Part shown: positions 35,782-47,954 of the stretch, piece after piece
Layout of the letters: each line of letters begins with the position of its first letter
Position numbering within the stretch: the stretch's first letter is position 1
Assembly (NCBI GenBank): GCA_963920635.1
Contig: OY987301.1
Span: 43,251,820-43,315,819, forward strand
Length of the DNA: 64,000 bases
Direction of reading: 5' to 3'
From: Pseudeuparius sepicola
Lineage: Eukaryota > Arthropoda > Insecta > Coleoptera > Anthribidae
The notes under the pieces: generated by a model
The model's database searches: none
Told to the model about the DNA's origin: nothing
Seen by the model: the letters and a program-made list of their open reading frames with translations, nothing else
Made by a program: the position numbers and the translations under genes

Positions 35782-36442
35782 GCATGGCTAGAACCGTTGA
35801 TTTGCATCGATTCTAAAACCACAAGAAAACACTCATTTTGATACAACCATAGAATAATCTACTACGACTAGATTCTTCTATGATACAACAAAACACATTT
35901 TCACTTCCTAACCTCTGTACCTATTTATCGTTTATCTGATGGCTCAAAACACGAAATGTTTTTTATATGCACACACTAATTATCGGACTAGAACACCACC
36001 GCACACTATCCACCAAATACAGGTAACAATAATATAAGTGGAAATAAGAAAACGAGAATCACAGCAAATTAATAACCGGCAGCAAAAAGCAAAAACAGCT
36101 GGCTGGACCTTGGACGTGACGATGCGCTTGGTCGATCGATACCCGGCCCGCGTACGTATGTACATAATTACAGTTTCCTGCCCTGTAAAATTTAACCTTC
36201 TTCCATCGACGCTTTTCTCCAAACGTCGATTGCGGATTCCTTCCTTCATCGACGGCTCGGACCGTGGTTCGGAATTTGGCGCCACCGTACGGACGCGTCT
36301 CGGTGAAATGTAAGGGAACGAGACAGAAATATTTAGTAACAAGTGGGAATGTGACAGACAGACCATAAGGACATATTTGAAGGTTATAGAAATTCCGCCA
36401 TAAGCAAAAGCTAACTAGAACCTCCATAAACAAGGGTTTAAC

Positions 36443-37469
36443 TAATCTTTGACCAATAATCCTTGTACTTTTTAAGTAAAAAGCTATATAATTTTCGGTA
36501 ACTATTGTAGATAGTGTAAATACATATTAACTGAAATTCTCGATTAAATCTTGTAAATATTCATTTAGTTGCATTATTCGAACTTCAACGTCTGAATTCA
36601 GTTGTCTGATTCATAATTATTAATTATAAAAAAGTATAATTAATTGGCGACCAATTTTTAGACACCATTTTGGTTATAATCATGAATCCACATTGGGCCC
36701 AGTGTTTTTGCCCATCACCGGTGCATGCAGCCTGCCCCGGATGGATGTAAGGTAGATTGAAAACAGAAAAGGTCGAGCGCGCTGATGCCCATTTCGATTA
36801 ATTTAGTTTCCATATCTGAAATTGACATTGACACGACCAAAAAATCTAAATTATAAGCGATAATTAATATAAATATTCCACTGCGTTCCGAATTTTCGAA
36901 TAAGTTAACTAACAGGGTACGCCCCTGTGATCAGCACGTTGTTTACCGAGATTATTATGCTTTGTTCTCTACTCACCCTTTATTGTAAATGGCTTTAGGT
37001 CCTTTGTCCTTTAAGGATAAAATATAAATATTCGTCGCATATGCCTCAAGACCTCATCTCATTACTATTAACCCGACTGTTTATTATTGTGTGTGCTTGA
37101 CTTGATCTTGATGTTCGTTTTAGGGATTACGTTGTAGCTTATCTTGGTGAGTTAATGCGTACTACGCACGTCGCACGTCACTGGATTATTCATAACAAAT
37201 ATCATTCTTTGTTTATTGCAAAGGTAGGCTATTAGTCACGTAGTATGTCTGCGACTGGGTGATCCAAATACAGACGAAGCGAATAATTACCAACGCATGT
37301 CATTCTCATTTATTGTTTTCTGCTTTGGTAACGCTGCGTATTTTATTTGTTAGATTAGTTATTACCCCTACAACATACCAGAAGTCAGTTATTGTTTTCT
37401 TAAAGGAATGCAAGGTTATAAAGAATAATGCAGAAAAATTAATGCTAAAATAATAATAGATGTTATTAA
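36443..37469. other. Intergenic, no gene seen
   Basis: No domain or repeat recognised. The last ~200 bp may belong to the Penelope-like remnant that follows. Confidence 0.4.
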
Positions 37470-37972
37470 TTCCGTAGTTTATAGAGAAATTTCCCTCTCA
37501 GAACCTGAAAATCTTAATAAAGAACTGGATTATCTTACCAATGTTCTACCATTGAGTACGAGTGGTGTATATCCTGAGCTATGTCCATGTGGACAAGAAT
37601 GCCTATATTGGAGAAACAGAACGTACCTACTGTATCAACGCGTGATAATGAACACGAACGGTGTATAAGTACAGTTATGTCAACCGGGCAATTCTGCACT
37701 TGCCGACCATTATCTGGACACGGGGCACAAAGTCTTGCTTAATGATACTAAAATCCTATCAAAATAATGCCCTCCCACCCAACAAAAAATTTTTTGAATC
37801 CATTGGAATTATTATTAAACACCCTAACCACCTGAACCGTGATCAGGGTTTATTTTTACTTGTTGGCGCGCGTTTTTCACAAATACGCGGCAAAACCAAT
37901 CAACTTGGTTTCTTGGAACGAGAACTTTTGCGGACGCAGGATTCATCCGGAAGAAACTCAGATTCGGCATAG
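37470..37972 (+). pseudogene. Penelope-like element, GIY-YIG endonuclease remnant
   Basis: Several frames read in order like the 3' end of a Penelope-like ORF. They are EPENLNKELDYLTNVL (linker), a CPCG-like piece, AYIGETERTYCIN with the YIG tyrosine and the conserved Arg, then RDNEHE, GNSALADHYLDTGHKVLL and KKFFESIGIIIKHPNH with the catalytic-type Glu, and LNRDQGLFL. At least three frameshifts separate the blocks (near 37640, 37690 and 37765). No reverse transcriptase is present upstream, so the copy is a truncated dead remnant. Confidence 0.8.
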
Positions 37973-38155
37973 ATGTTTCCTCCACACACCTTTTTTACCC
38001 CATTGCGCGTGACAGTGCGCAGGTAACAGATATAGAGATAGAATACGTCGCCATTTTGATCCCTAATTTTACAATTTGTGTCTAACCTAACTTTAACCTT
38101 TATGCTTTGTAGTTTCCATTAATTTTATTTCATGGTGGAGAGACCCCGTTGGTTG

Positions 38156-38867
38156 TAGTCCAAAGCACGAAAGAAAACGTTTCTAAAGAATGCGGGCAGC
38201 GTTGCGAGATTTCCTATACGAGTAGTCGTTATTTATTGGCGAATACAAGTTTTATCATATTGAAGCCGAATTTCTGAACTCTGTTATACCGAAAAAATAA
38301 AGCTAGCATCACGGGACCACTTACCCATTTTTGTTTATCATTTATTTTTAACGCGGTGTGGTAAAACACCTCTTATATTTTTTTCAACATCGTCGCGTCT
38401 ACCATCGCCTTTGAAATACGGCAACACAGCACTTCTACCAAGCAGTCGGCTGACAAAAGCGGTTAGCCAACGCGTTTTGTGCCTGTTTCTATAGTACGTA
38501 AAGTTAACTGCGTATTTATTTTGGTCTACCACACAGACCTCATTTTTTAGGCCGCTGGCAAGTTTTTTCCGCCGGCCCAGAGTGGCGTTTCATATGTTCG
38601 GGAGTTAAAGTGTGCAAAATGAGTAAACAGGGAAGAACGTTGCATTCTCAAGCACGAGAAATAATTGCCAATGTTATAAGGGTTTGCCTTCCTCCATAGT
38701 CTAAGGCATCACCGTTAAGAATTAACAACAAATTAAATAACAATTATATGAAAATTATGTCAGTGAGTTACACAAAATTGAGCTACGCCCCTGAACTGTG
38801 ACTAATTCTATAATATTTGCGATTTCTTCCCCCTTACGTCGCACGCATTCTGCCGTAAGGAGGACTA
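38156..38867 (-). mobile_element. TIR repeat, copy 2 (inverted relative to 22119-22836)
   Basis: Reverse complement of copy 1 with the same TAGTCC...GGACTA ends. Differences are scattered substitutions and small indels. The open frame (38338-38532, minus strand) keeps the shared KTRW, VLPYFKGDGRR and HRVKNK segments, with several amino-acid changes. Confidence 0.7.
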
Positions 38868-40860
38868 TACTATTATAAATTTGAACAAAATTTACTATTT
38901 CATTTATTCCATTTCTTCATTTCTATGATCGATGTACCTACTTATTTTCCTTGATCGCCAATATAAAATTACACCCATCAACCAAATTTATAGCCGAAGG
39001 TCGACACTATTATTATCCCGGCTTTGGATTCGTTTTAATTAATATTTGCCCCAGTAAAGTTAATCGTGTGGCAATATTTAATTCGACTATAAATCAAGAA
39101 GCCATAAACTTCACATATTGTACTATACTACGTAGGTACCGACTAAAAAATAGCATGTCTAAATATTTATCCCATATGGGACAAAATGTTTTGGTTCTTG
39201 GCAACACCAAACTAGTTTCCAATATTTAGTACGGGTCTTTTGGGGGTGTGCAGACCACGACAGGCACTTGTTGACGGACTTGTTAGCCTTCATCAGGCAG
39301 GCGCAGCGCACTTCACCGAAAGGCCCAAGCATTCGCTGGCTATGTGGAATTAAGAAATAAGATTGAGACTCACGGTTCGATCCTTGACAATTTCTATATA
39401 TTAGAAGACAGTCGGTGCCAAACCAATTGAGGTTCTTGGTTCCGTATGTTTGCTTCTTCTGTGTTTTTCACCGCGCCGCACGCCGATTATAAATATTCAT
39501 TTTGTCCAAATAAATATTGTTAAAGAACATAATATCCTTGTATATGCTGGATATAAACGAAGAAGATTTTTATAGCTTGAGTTGGTGAGATCCTAGCAAT
39601 ACTACTGGACATTAAACTACTTTTCTTCTTTATTTTCTTCCAGAAACTTAATATTTTTAGAGCTATATGATTGGGCTGTAATGTTCTGAAATGCTCTCCC
39701 TGTAGTGTTTTTTTTTTAATATAAAAGACCTGGACATTCTTCCATGTTAACAAAACATTGCCCATACATGTCTAAAAGCGAAATCCTACGGAAAATGATT
39801 AGTATTTTTTATCGATTTCGACGTAAACAATTTCATAGGAATTTTTAGCACAGCGCGATGACTTATTATTCCCATGCATGTCCAACAACAATATTCAAAA
39901 TAGGAAATACTACACGAAAATAAGGAATGAAAATAAAACCAATTTACTAAACTCAAAGATAATGCCCGATCATTATTAGATAATGTCTTTGGAGTTTGGA
40001 GAATTTAAAATCGCATTATCCCCTCCAAAATAAGAGAATACCCTAACCTCCCTCTAACTAACTTGGATCTTTTACATAATCAATGAAGTTAAAGCAAAGG
40101 AAAATGCGCGACGATCTCCACTGACATCATCGATCCCATAATCTAACCTTGAGGTTTTATTTTTACGCATTTTACGACTTAACTTTATTCACCATAAATC
40201 CGTATTATTCATTAGCGAAAAACTTGACTCGTATAACCCGAACGAAATATTGTAGGGCGCTCGTAAATTCAAATGGGGCGGTCTAAAATGTACAACAATA
40301 AAAAGGTTTCTTAACTATTAATAAATACTTAGTAAATAGAATAATGATTTATTAGGTTAAAGTAACCAAGCCGTTTGACGTCAGAGCAAACTTACCTTAA
40401 AAGGCCAAGGAGAGTTCATCAAGGACAAAGGCGGAGAATAGAGCTTTTCATAATTTATTTACTTATCGCGTATTACCATGGGCGTCGTTCCACAAGGGCA
40501 AGAAGAGGGAGCGGGCAGTTGAAACAAGTTTCTAATAAATTTAGAGTTTTCCAGATATAATGAACGTTTTCCAATTTTCTTTCCAGAAATGAATCGGCAT
40601 ATTGGGCTTATATTACATTTTTGGCTGATTAAAACTGATGTGATAGCCCTGGGAAAATATACCTGTGTTTTTTTTTTCACATTTTTTGAAGCTCGGTTTT
40701 CTATAAAACAAAAAATGTACGGAAAACCGTGAAATGAAAATTAGCTCATAATTTAAATACACCGCTCATATTATCATGAGGGGCGCATTTTAAACATAGG
40801 TGTAAATTTGCTTATCAATGTCCTAATCCTAAAATAGATTAATTTAGATGATTACAGTAA
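38868..40860. other. Intergenic, no gene seen
   Basis: Frames at 38951-39229 (plus) and 39520-39765 (minus) have no recognisable domain. No inverted repeats were noticed. Confidence 0.45.
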
Positions 40861-41375
40861 TAGACCGTCAGGGATAAAATGAATTGCAATAAAACTTTCT
40901 ATAGTTTCAGAGGCATAAGCGAGAAATCAGTTGACGAAAAAAAAAGGTTTTTCCGGCTTATTTTCCGACCCAAAAGTGCATTTTTCCCCACGCGTCACTT
41001 CTGCCAAACAATTTTTGGGCTAGTGAGGATAATAAGTTTTCACCATTTCGAACGGCATAACTGACGGAGTCAGCAAACCAAGTCATTTTTTGTGTGATCT
41101 GCCAAATCCTTAATTCAACCCTTTTTCCACACGCTACACTTATGCCTTTGGGTTTTCGAGGTCGGAATAGTATAAGAAATCATACGGTAAACATGGCATA
41201 AGTGAGAATTAGTACCTTTTTTTCTGTTTTGAAAAATCGAATTTTCCATATGTTTTCCCCGGGGGCCAAACTTAAAATTACTATTTTCCGACTCAGCATC
41301 GATTTACCTTTCAACCCTCTCCAAGGCATAAATGAGAAAATCAGTAAGGAAAATCTGTCACTGTCGGACGGTCTA
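40861..41375. mobile_element. Short TIR element with internal ~140-bp periodicity
   Basis: Ends TAGACCGTC and GACGGTCTA, flanked by TAA on both sides, a 3-bp duplication of the type made by PIF/Harbinger elements. Inside, GGCATAA followed by (C/G/T)GA...TCAG recurs near 40911, 41054, 41196 and 41325. Confidence 0.5.
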
Positions 41376-41693
41376 TAACCTTTTTTCTAATTGAATAATG
41401 CGGCATTCAAATTGACAAGAAGTGACAGTATCGACTTAAAAAAACCGTTTTCAGAACGAAGAAAATTTATTTGCTTTTAATTTTTTTACATTGTCATGTG
41501 TCAATATCAAACCTTAGATGACGGAAGACAGAAGATACGAAAATCCGGCTTTAGACGGCTATGAAACGTGTGACACAAAATCGATCCGGTGACATTTTTG
41601 GTCGCAGACATTTGAGGTGAAATCTTCATTCGGATTTTCGTGATTTTTGTCGTTATACAAGCCATCCGAAGATTTACGTTTTCTGGTAGTAAT

Positions 41694-41765
41694 ATGGTGC
41701 ACTGCCACGCGTATGGCTGCAAAACCTACGATGGGCGGAAAGGAGCCTGGAATTACCTTTCATAA
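41694..41765 (+). pseudogene. THAP-domain first-exon fragment
   Basis: Starts ATG and reads MVHCHAYGCKTYDGRKGA, with the first Cys pair of a THAP zinc finger (C-x4-C). After a one-base shift it reads PGITFHK, the usual next block, ending at a donor-like GTAAAA (41766). The single-base shift breaks the frame unless it is a sequencing error. No later THAP exon was found in the next kilobase. Confidence 0.45.
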
Positions 41766-42708
41766 GTAAAAATACTCTATATCGGCTTCCTGCGTGATTT
41801 TTATTTTATGTTATATATCTCCTTTGTGAGTGCAGAGGTATACCCTATTTCAAAGTATGATTAAGGCCATAGTTCGAGCTACTTTTTTTTATTGTAATTT
41901 GCACTAGGTCTGTTGAACTTTGTATTCAAGGTTTTGGTCCGATTTGATAACACAACAGTTCCTGGTTTGAGTGGTTTGACGTGTTTCCTCTCTTCCCTTG
42001 TCTAAGTCTCAAACAATGGAATTTCCCTGGCAATAATGAGGAGACCGGCAATTCTATATATGCCCTCAGCTTTGTAAGGCCTGCTTTCGAAAGGATAATG
42101 ATAATAATAATAATAATAATTCTCTCCCTGACAATACTCCAAACTAGGAGTACCTACCCCAGAAGTAACCACATGCTTGTGCGGGGGAGGGGGGCAATTA
42201 CTATTATTTTGTCTTCGTTGCCATTTGCGGCAACTAATATTCTTGCAGATGCGAACATAACTTTGATCATGCGTGCCTCACTATTCCACTGCTAGTCTTG
42301 ACATCAGCCACATGACTGACTCCATCTTGTCCTGATAATATCAGACACACCTTGCTTATCTTCGTCATTTAACTCGTGTCGTTGCAATTATGTAATATGT
42401 ATTCTTTGTATCACCGTTTCCAGAAGTTAATAAAAAAAATGAGCAGGTGTGATAGATTAATGTACAAAAGGGCGTAGCACACTCTTATGATACTAGAACA
42501 AGGAATCAATTCAGAATTCCAAGGCATCGACTAAATGAAACAAAGAATTCAAGACTTGCAATGGAGTCCATTGAAAGGACACTAAAATATCAAACAAGTT
42601 ATCCACAAATATTAAAACATCTGATCTTGCGTAGGTACAGTTTTTGATTCAGACATTGCCTTGTAATTTTCGAAAGGCGAAAGCAGACAGCATTTTAAAC
42701 AGAAATTT
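41766..42708. other. Intergenic with a free (AAT)n tract
   Basis: AAT repeats at about 42095-42120 are an unoccupied site of the kind used by the retrotransposon at the right of the window. The 104-codon frame crossing it (41981-42295) has no recognised domain. Confidence 0.4.
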
Positions 42709-42840
42709 ATGTAGATTAACGTAAAATCAAATAAAATGCACAATGTTTATCCCTTTAGAAGATATTTCGCCTAGAAGAGAGTCACCTTTTGACACAAATC
42801 GCTAAGGAATTTTCTGAATTATTCGGTAGACTGTGGTAGG
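42709..42840 (+). repeat. Diverged direct repeat, copy 2 of 2
   Basis: Partner of 26313-26455, same orientation, shared blocks as listed there. Confidence 0.55.
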
Positions 42841-43518
42841 TAGCACAAATAAAGGTATGCTCACGCGCATCTCGACATAACGTCACGTTCGAGCAAAAAT
42901 TCGAGGTGTGTTAAAAAAATAACAGGAATTTGTAATTTCGCAGGTTGTATCAAGGCAAGGTAAATTCACATTCGAGGGAAAATACTCGTAAGTGTTAGCG
43001 CTTTGGATTCTTACTTTTGAGTAGGTTGAGTTTTTTCTTGCTACAAATGAAGGATCTTGAAAAATATACATTTTCTGCTAAGATATAGGTACCAGATTTC
43101 CGCAATCTCGATTTTATTCTTCCGAGAAATGGGACGGGTGTACATTGGCAAAATTGACGGAAAATCCTCCGAAACCACTCTTGGAAATGTGGTGTTTTTT
43201 CTCATGTCTCGATTTTTTGGGGGCGCCGGAGGCATCCGAACATGACCTGAAGACATGGAGGAAGCTTAAAAATTGCGATCTCGCGGCCCCGAGCCGAAAT
43301 AACGTAGCTACGGCCCGACGAAAACGGTCAATTCCTGACAATTTCGAGACATTTTCTCCGTAATTTTTAGGCGCAGCGCGACATATAAAAACGAACCGAT
43401 TTCTATCGAGAAAAAAGCTTAATATCGCTCGCATTTTTAAAAAACCCGAAAAAGTGTTAAATCTCTTCTCCGGACCTTCCTCTCGCTTCCCGTCGCTATT
43501 TCCCTCACCCTACCGCCC

Positions 43519-43811
43519 TATTTAAGCATCTTCTTCGCCTCGCTCTCAGCCGAGACAGTTTTCACGGGCCACTGTATCACCCAAAATCCTATCCACCTCT
43601 TTACCGCACACCTCGAGGAGCCCAGACCTACCGTCGCCTTTCACGTCTCGTTAAATCGAGGAGACACGCGCGAGCTTCGACGGTACGCGCGTTGTACGGG
43701 GAGGGGACGGCCGCTGGCATGAAACGTATATTGCAAATTGGCCCTTTTTCTTTTTCGACCCCATTTAGAAAAGGCCGCCCTTATCAGCTACTAATATATT
43801 TTTTACGCAAG
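43519..43811 (+). promoter_or_regulatory. Candidate core promoter and first exon
   Basis: TATTTAAG (43519-43526) lies 29 bases upstream of the A of an initiator-like TCAG (43546-43549), in a C-rich segment unlike the AT-rich flanks. Downstream, the first ATG (43719) opens a 31-codon stretch (MKRILQIGPFSFSTPFRKGR...) that ends exactly at a donor, CAAG|GTAAAC (43811/43812). The spacing fits an insect RNA polymerase II promoter with a 5' UTR of about 170 bases. No downstream exon is recognised and the peptide is unknown. Confidence 0.35.
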
Positions 43812-45087
43812 GTAAACTATAAACAGCACCAAAGGTCATGATATTTGACTTTGACAGCACCTTGTAAACAGCTTATCTAATTAACGCGTCAAGCCGCCGA
43901 TCCTCGCTTGTTCTGCATCGAACGTGACGTGATGCGTGGCGCGGTCGAATTTTTGTTCGCGTCTTGACCATACCTTTGTTTATTTATACTTACCTACTTA
44001 TTTTGTAGACTAGAAAGCTCACAATTTGAAAATAACAATAAGACATGACCGATTAGGGATCAGGTGCCACAATGTCGCGGAACTTATTTACGAAATGTTT
44101 CAAAATATCAATATTATGCCCCGACCTCAGTTGAAAAACATTCGCTGAAAATATGTTGTTTGCGGATTAGCCAGAAAAATCCTATTTCTGATAACGCCAA
44201 ACTGATAGAAGTCAAGTGTAACTATAGTCAAGGCCGCCGGTGTGTAATTTCGAATTTTATTATCGTAATAAATATATTTAAGTAACGCAAAGCTTTCATT
44301 TAAAATGGATAAACCACTAGGTATTATAATTTCGAGAATGTAACTTTTGACTGCAACTTATTCGCATCTACCTGTATTAAGTAAAACATTTTTTTGGCGA
44401 AGCAAGTATAAGTTCGAAATTTGACTCACCCGGTATGGTGTAGGGCTGATAAGGTTGGCGGTTTCATCACGTTTTTCTCGGCGAGGGAATTGCGTGTATG
44501 CTTTAGCAAGGTCAATAATTTGCGAAACAAATACTGATAATGTTTCGACAAACTTGAAATTTGTTACTCATTCGGATAAAATATTGGACATTTCGACCTT
44601 GATTTTATGTACGTTGTTTCTGAGAAAAACGACCGACTCCCTTGTATTACATTATTTTTATTGTTATCATCTAAGACGTTTGCTTGACAGAGTAGGTAAA
44701 ACTTATGATAATTTTTCGGATAGTTTTGCAACTAAAAGCGACCGAAACAACAACAAATCAAAACCTGTAAAAAAATTTATCGTGGAGTAAGCAATATAAG
44801 CATGTTGTGAAAAGGAGGACTTGGCTATTGATAGTTTTTCATCCCTCAAATAAAAATAGTCAAATAAACGAAACAGATGTGGTTTTAATGACACTCTACC
44901 CAATTTATGAAATCATTTATGTGGTGAAAGCGCCGAAAATGTCACATTTCACCTTCACTTCATATCCCAAGTAAAATGCTTGTTTATTATGGCCCTTTAA
45001 TGTAATAAGTTTATATGGCATATTTCCATAGATTTTCTCAAGACAAGCCAATCTGAAAAGAAAGCAAGAGTATTTTGGTACCTTTTA
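43812..45087. other. Intergenic, no gene seen
   Basis: A 111-codon frame at 44455-44790 begins at a non-ATG codon and has no recognised domain. This is the host flank immediately left of the retrotransposon array. Confidence 0.4.

Positions 45088-45123
<36 letters not shown>
45088..45123. repeat. (AAT)11 tract at the left edge of the array
   Basis: Eleven AAT units between host sequence ending CCTTTTA and copy A. It is presumably the original target microsatellite. Four bases (GGCA) of unclear origin precede the first recognisable element base. Confidence 0.9.
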
Positions 45124-45129
45124 GGCAGT

Positions 45130-47838
45130 AAAGACATAGGACAAGTGACGGAATATATCAGAGGAGTTAGAACTAGAAGGATCCAGAGGGCGGTGCAGGC
45201 AGTAATGAGCCGCACCCAAATGCATTCTCGGCATGACCCCGCGAACATCACTGCTCAACAATGTCTTGACACATTAAAACAAAAACTTTCTGTTTTCGCA
45301 GGGCGTCTGAGGAGATACAAGGCTAGTAACAACAGGAAACGAGACAATAAACTCTTTGAACGATCAGAAAAGGGTTTCTACCGTGCTTTTAATTCTAGCG
45401 CCGATGCCACAAATGCGAGTTACCCTAGCAGAGAACAGGTCGACGGTTTCTGGAGAAATCAACTTGCCACACCAGGTCCATACAATGTCAGTGCAAGCTG
45501 GATCAGCGAAGAACGCGAGATGGGCCAAAACTATAGCCAGATGCAACACGAGCAATTCACAACCGCTGAAGTCTCCGATGTCATCAAGAATTCCCACAAC
45601 TGGAAGGCACCAGGTCCAGATCATCTCCAAAATTATTGGATTAAGAAGTTGTGGTGCACGCATGAACAAATAACTACCTTAATTAATGAAGTCTTGCTCG
45701 ATCCTCTGAAAATGCCATTGTTTCTTACACAGGGTGCAACTTACCTGTTACCAAAAGACCAGCGGAATACGGATAACCCTGCCAAGTACCGCCCAATAAC
45801 CTGCTTGCCTACGCTTTACAAGATAATCACATCTTGCCTTACGCAGCGAATATATGCTCACTGCGAGCGGAACAACATCATTACAATGCAGCAGAAGGGC
45901 TGCTCGAAGGGCGCAATGGGATGCAAAGAGCAACTCATCATAGACTCTGTCATCTGCAACCAGGCTCATTCCAAGCAACGAAACCTCCACATGGCTTATG
46001 TGGACTACAAAAAAGCATTTGATTCCGTACCTCACGACTGGCTCACAGGTATCTTAAAGCTGTATAAAATAGATCATCATACAGTTTCCTTTTTAGAACA
46101 CGTTATGACAACCTGGCGCACTAAGATACAACTCAGAACCGCAGACAGTAACATCGAGACCGACACAATCAACATCCGAAGAGGGATTTTCCAAGGAGAT
46201 TCACTCAGTCCACTGTGGTTCTGCATGGCGATGAACCCTCTATCACATCGGTTGAACTCTACAAAATATGGCTTCGCTATCAAAAGCAACAACGCAGAAG
46301 CGATCAAGTTGAATCACCTATTATATATGGATGATTTAAAACTGATCGCCGCAACCAAAAACCAACTAACGCAAATGCTTAAAATTGTAGAGGAGTTCTC
46401 CAGGGACATCGGAATGCTGTTTGGACTGGACAAGTGCCGCACCCTTAATATCATCCGGGGAAAGCTCGAACAAAGCGCACACGAGATGCAGGACGGCCAG
46501 GAGATCGAAGCAATGAGCAAGGGAGATACATACAAGTATCTCGGGATGAAACAAGCTCAAAGGATAGACCATCGAACAATGAAGACTGATTTAACGAATG
46601 AATTCATCAAGAGAGTAAGACAAGTAGTGCGAACTGATCTTAACAGCAGGAATTTGTTTAAGGCCCTGAACACGTATGCGTGCTCTGTACTCAGCTATTC
46701 GTTCGGAATAGTGAATTGGACCAACACGGACATCAACAACCTGCAACGAAAAGTTAGGACACTACTGACAAAAGCTCATAAACATCATCCCCGTAGCGCC
46801 GTAGAAAGAACAACTCTGCCACGTCAACTAGGAGGAAGAGGATTGGCAGATCTCAGCAAGCAATTGGACCAACAAATATTAAATCTGCGTAATTATTTCT
46901 ACAGGCAGGCCAACAGCTCCACACTACATAGGGCTATATGCGGAGCAGACGTCTCAACACCGCTACGTCTGACGGAACACGAGCGTCAAAATCACCACCG
47001 AACCGACAACGATAAACTACAGAGGTGGTTGGGGAAGCCGCTGCACGGGAGACATCCTAATGAGGTTAACCAGGAACATGTCGACAAGTTAGCGTCGAAC
47101 TATTGGCTGACCTCGGGACGAATGTTCCCCGAGACGGAAGGCTTCCTACTGGCCATACAAGATCAGGTTATACCAACTCGCAACTACCTAAAATTCATTG
47201 TAGGAGATGCATCGGTAGTGGATGACAGATGCAGATACGGGTGCCCAACTTCAGAAACAATCCAGCACATAACAGGAGGATGTCAGATGTTCGCATCAAC
47301 GGAATATAAGGAACGACACGATTCGGTTGCCAAGATCTTGCACCGGGAACTGGCGGAAAAGCTGCTGCTTGTGCAGACAGAAAGGGTCCCATATTACAAC
47401 TACACACCTGAGCCTGTTCTTGAGAACAGCAACTACAAGATGTACTGGGATCGTACAGTTCTGACTGATCAACGAGTTGCCCATAACAGACCGGACCTTA
47501 TAATAGTTGATAAAATTTCTAGGAAGACAACTCTGATTGATGTGGCCATCCCGAACAACAACAACCTGCGTGTGAAGCAAGTCGAGAAGATCGCGAAGTA
47601 CAGAGACTTAGAAGAACGAATTAGAAGGCAATGGGAAATGGAGAACGTCCAGACGATTCCAATCATCATGTCAACAACTGGTGTTATACCAAAAAGTTTG
47701 CTGAGAAACATCAAGGAGCTGAATCTAACTGATAGTCTTTACAGGTCCATGCAGAAAGCGGTACTACTTGCGACAGCCCGAACCGTCAGGAAATTCATGG
47801 GGAATGCAGGATCGTCCAAGAACATCAATGTCACCTAG
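45130..47838 (+). pseudogene. R4/Dong-type polyprotein, N-terminally truncated (copy A)
   Basis: About 900 codons are open up to TAG 47838. All of reverse transcriptase (VDYKKAFDSVPH, GIFQGDSLSP, YMDDLKL), the CCHC knuckle and the RPDLII...LIDVAIP endonuclease are present. The N-terminal Myb-like segment and natural start are missing. The frame is continuous leftward through the AAT tract as poly-Asn into flank, so no authentic start exists. Closest to copy F over the 5' half (both have RAVQAV, others RAVQAI) and to B and E over the 3' half. Confidence 0.85.
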
Positions 47839-47954
47839 GGCCCGATAACATGGCAAGGGTCTCGTCCGAGCCAGATCCTTTTGGTATCCGGGATGCCCGG
47901 GATCTGAGTGAATGTTCCCCGTAGAGGGAGTGCGAATGCCTTTTGGCTAAGTCG

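Larger units (their letters stand above)
32311..36442. mobile_element. 4.1-kb element with 56-bp TIRs, possibly P-element-like
   Basis: Left arm 32311-32366 and right arm 36386-36442 are reverse complements (GTTTAACCCTTGTTTATG, then CTAGTTAGCTTTTGCTTATG and GGCGGAATTTCTATA), apart from a few bases. The interior carries a THAP-like exon on the minus strand, a 3x tandem repeat, a later MITE insertion (33527-35037), and four copies of an ATTCCTTCCTCCATCGACG-like motif (near 33009, 35739, 36200 and 36236). THAP plus TIRs is the layout of P-type elements, but no transposase catalytic region is recognised and no target duplication is evident. Confidence 0.5.

Noticed and set aside
39250..39300. CTGATGA on the minus strand as a second hammerhead
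   Set aside because: The required GAAA after stem II is absent (GTCAAC instead), so the core cannot form.
44455..44790. 111-codon frame as a host gene
   Set aside because: Non-ATG start, no domain, AT-rich composition and no splice or promoter support.
1..45087. CRISPR arrays, bacterial operons, ribosome binding sites, rRNA and tRNA genes
   Set aside because: The sequence is eukaryotic repeat-rich DNA. I saw no regularly spaced repeat-spacer pattern and no recognisable tRNA or rRNA.
45145..45147. GTG at 45145 as the start of the copy A protein
   Set aside because: It is the codon for Val in the middle of the full-length ORF. Copy A is truncated and has no native start.
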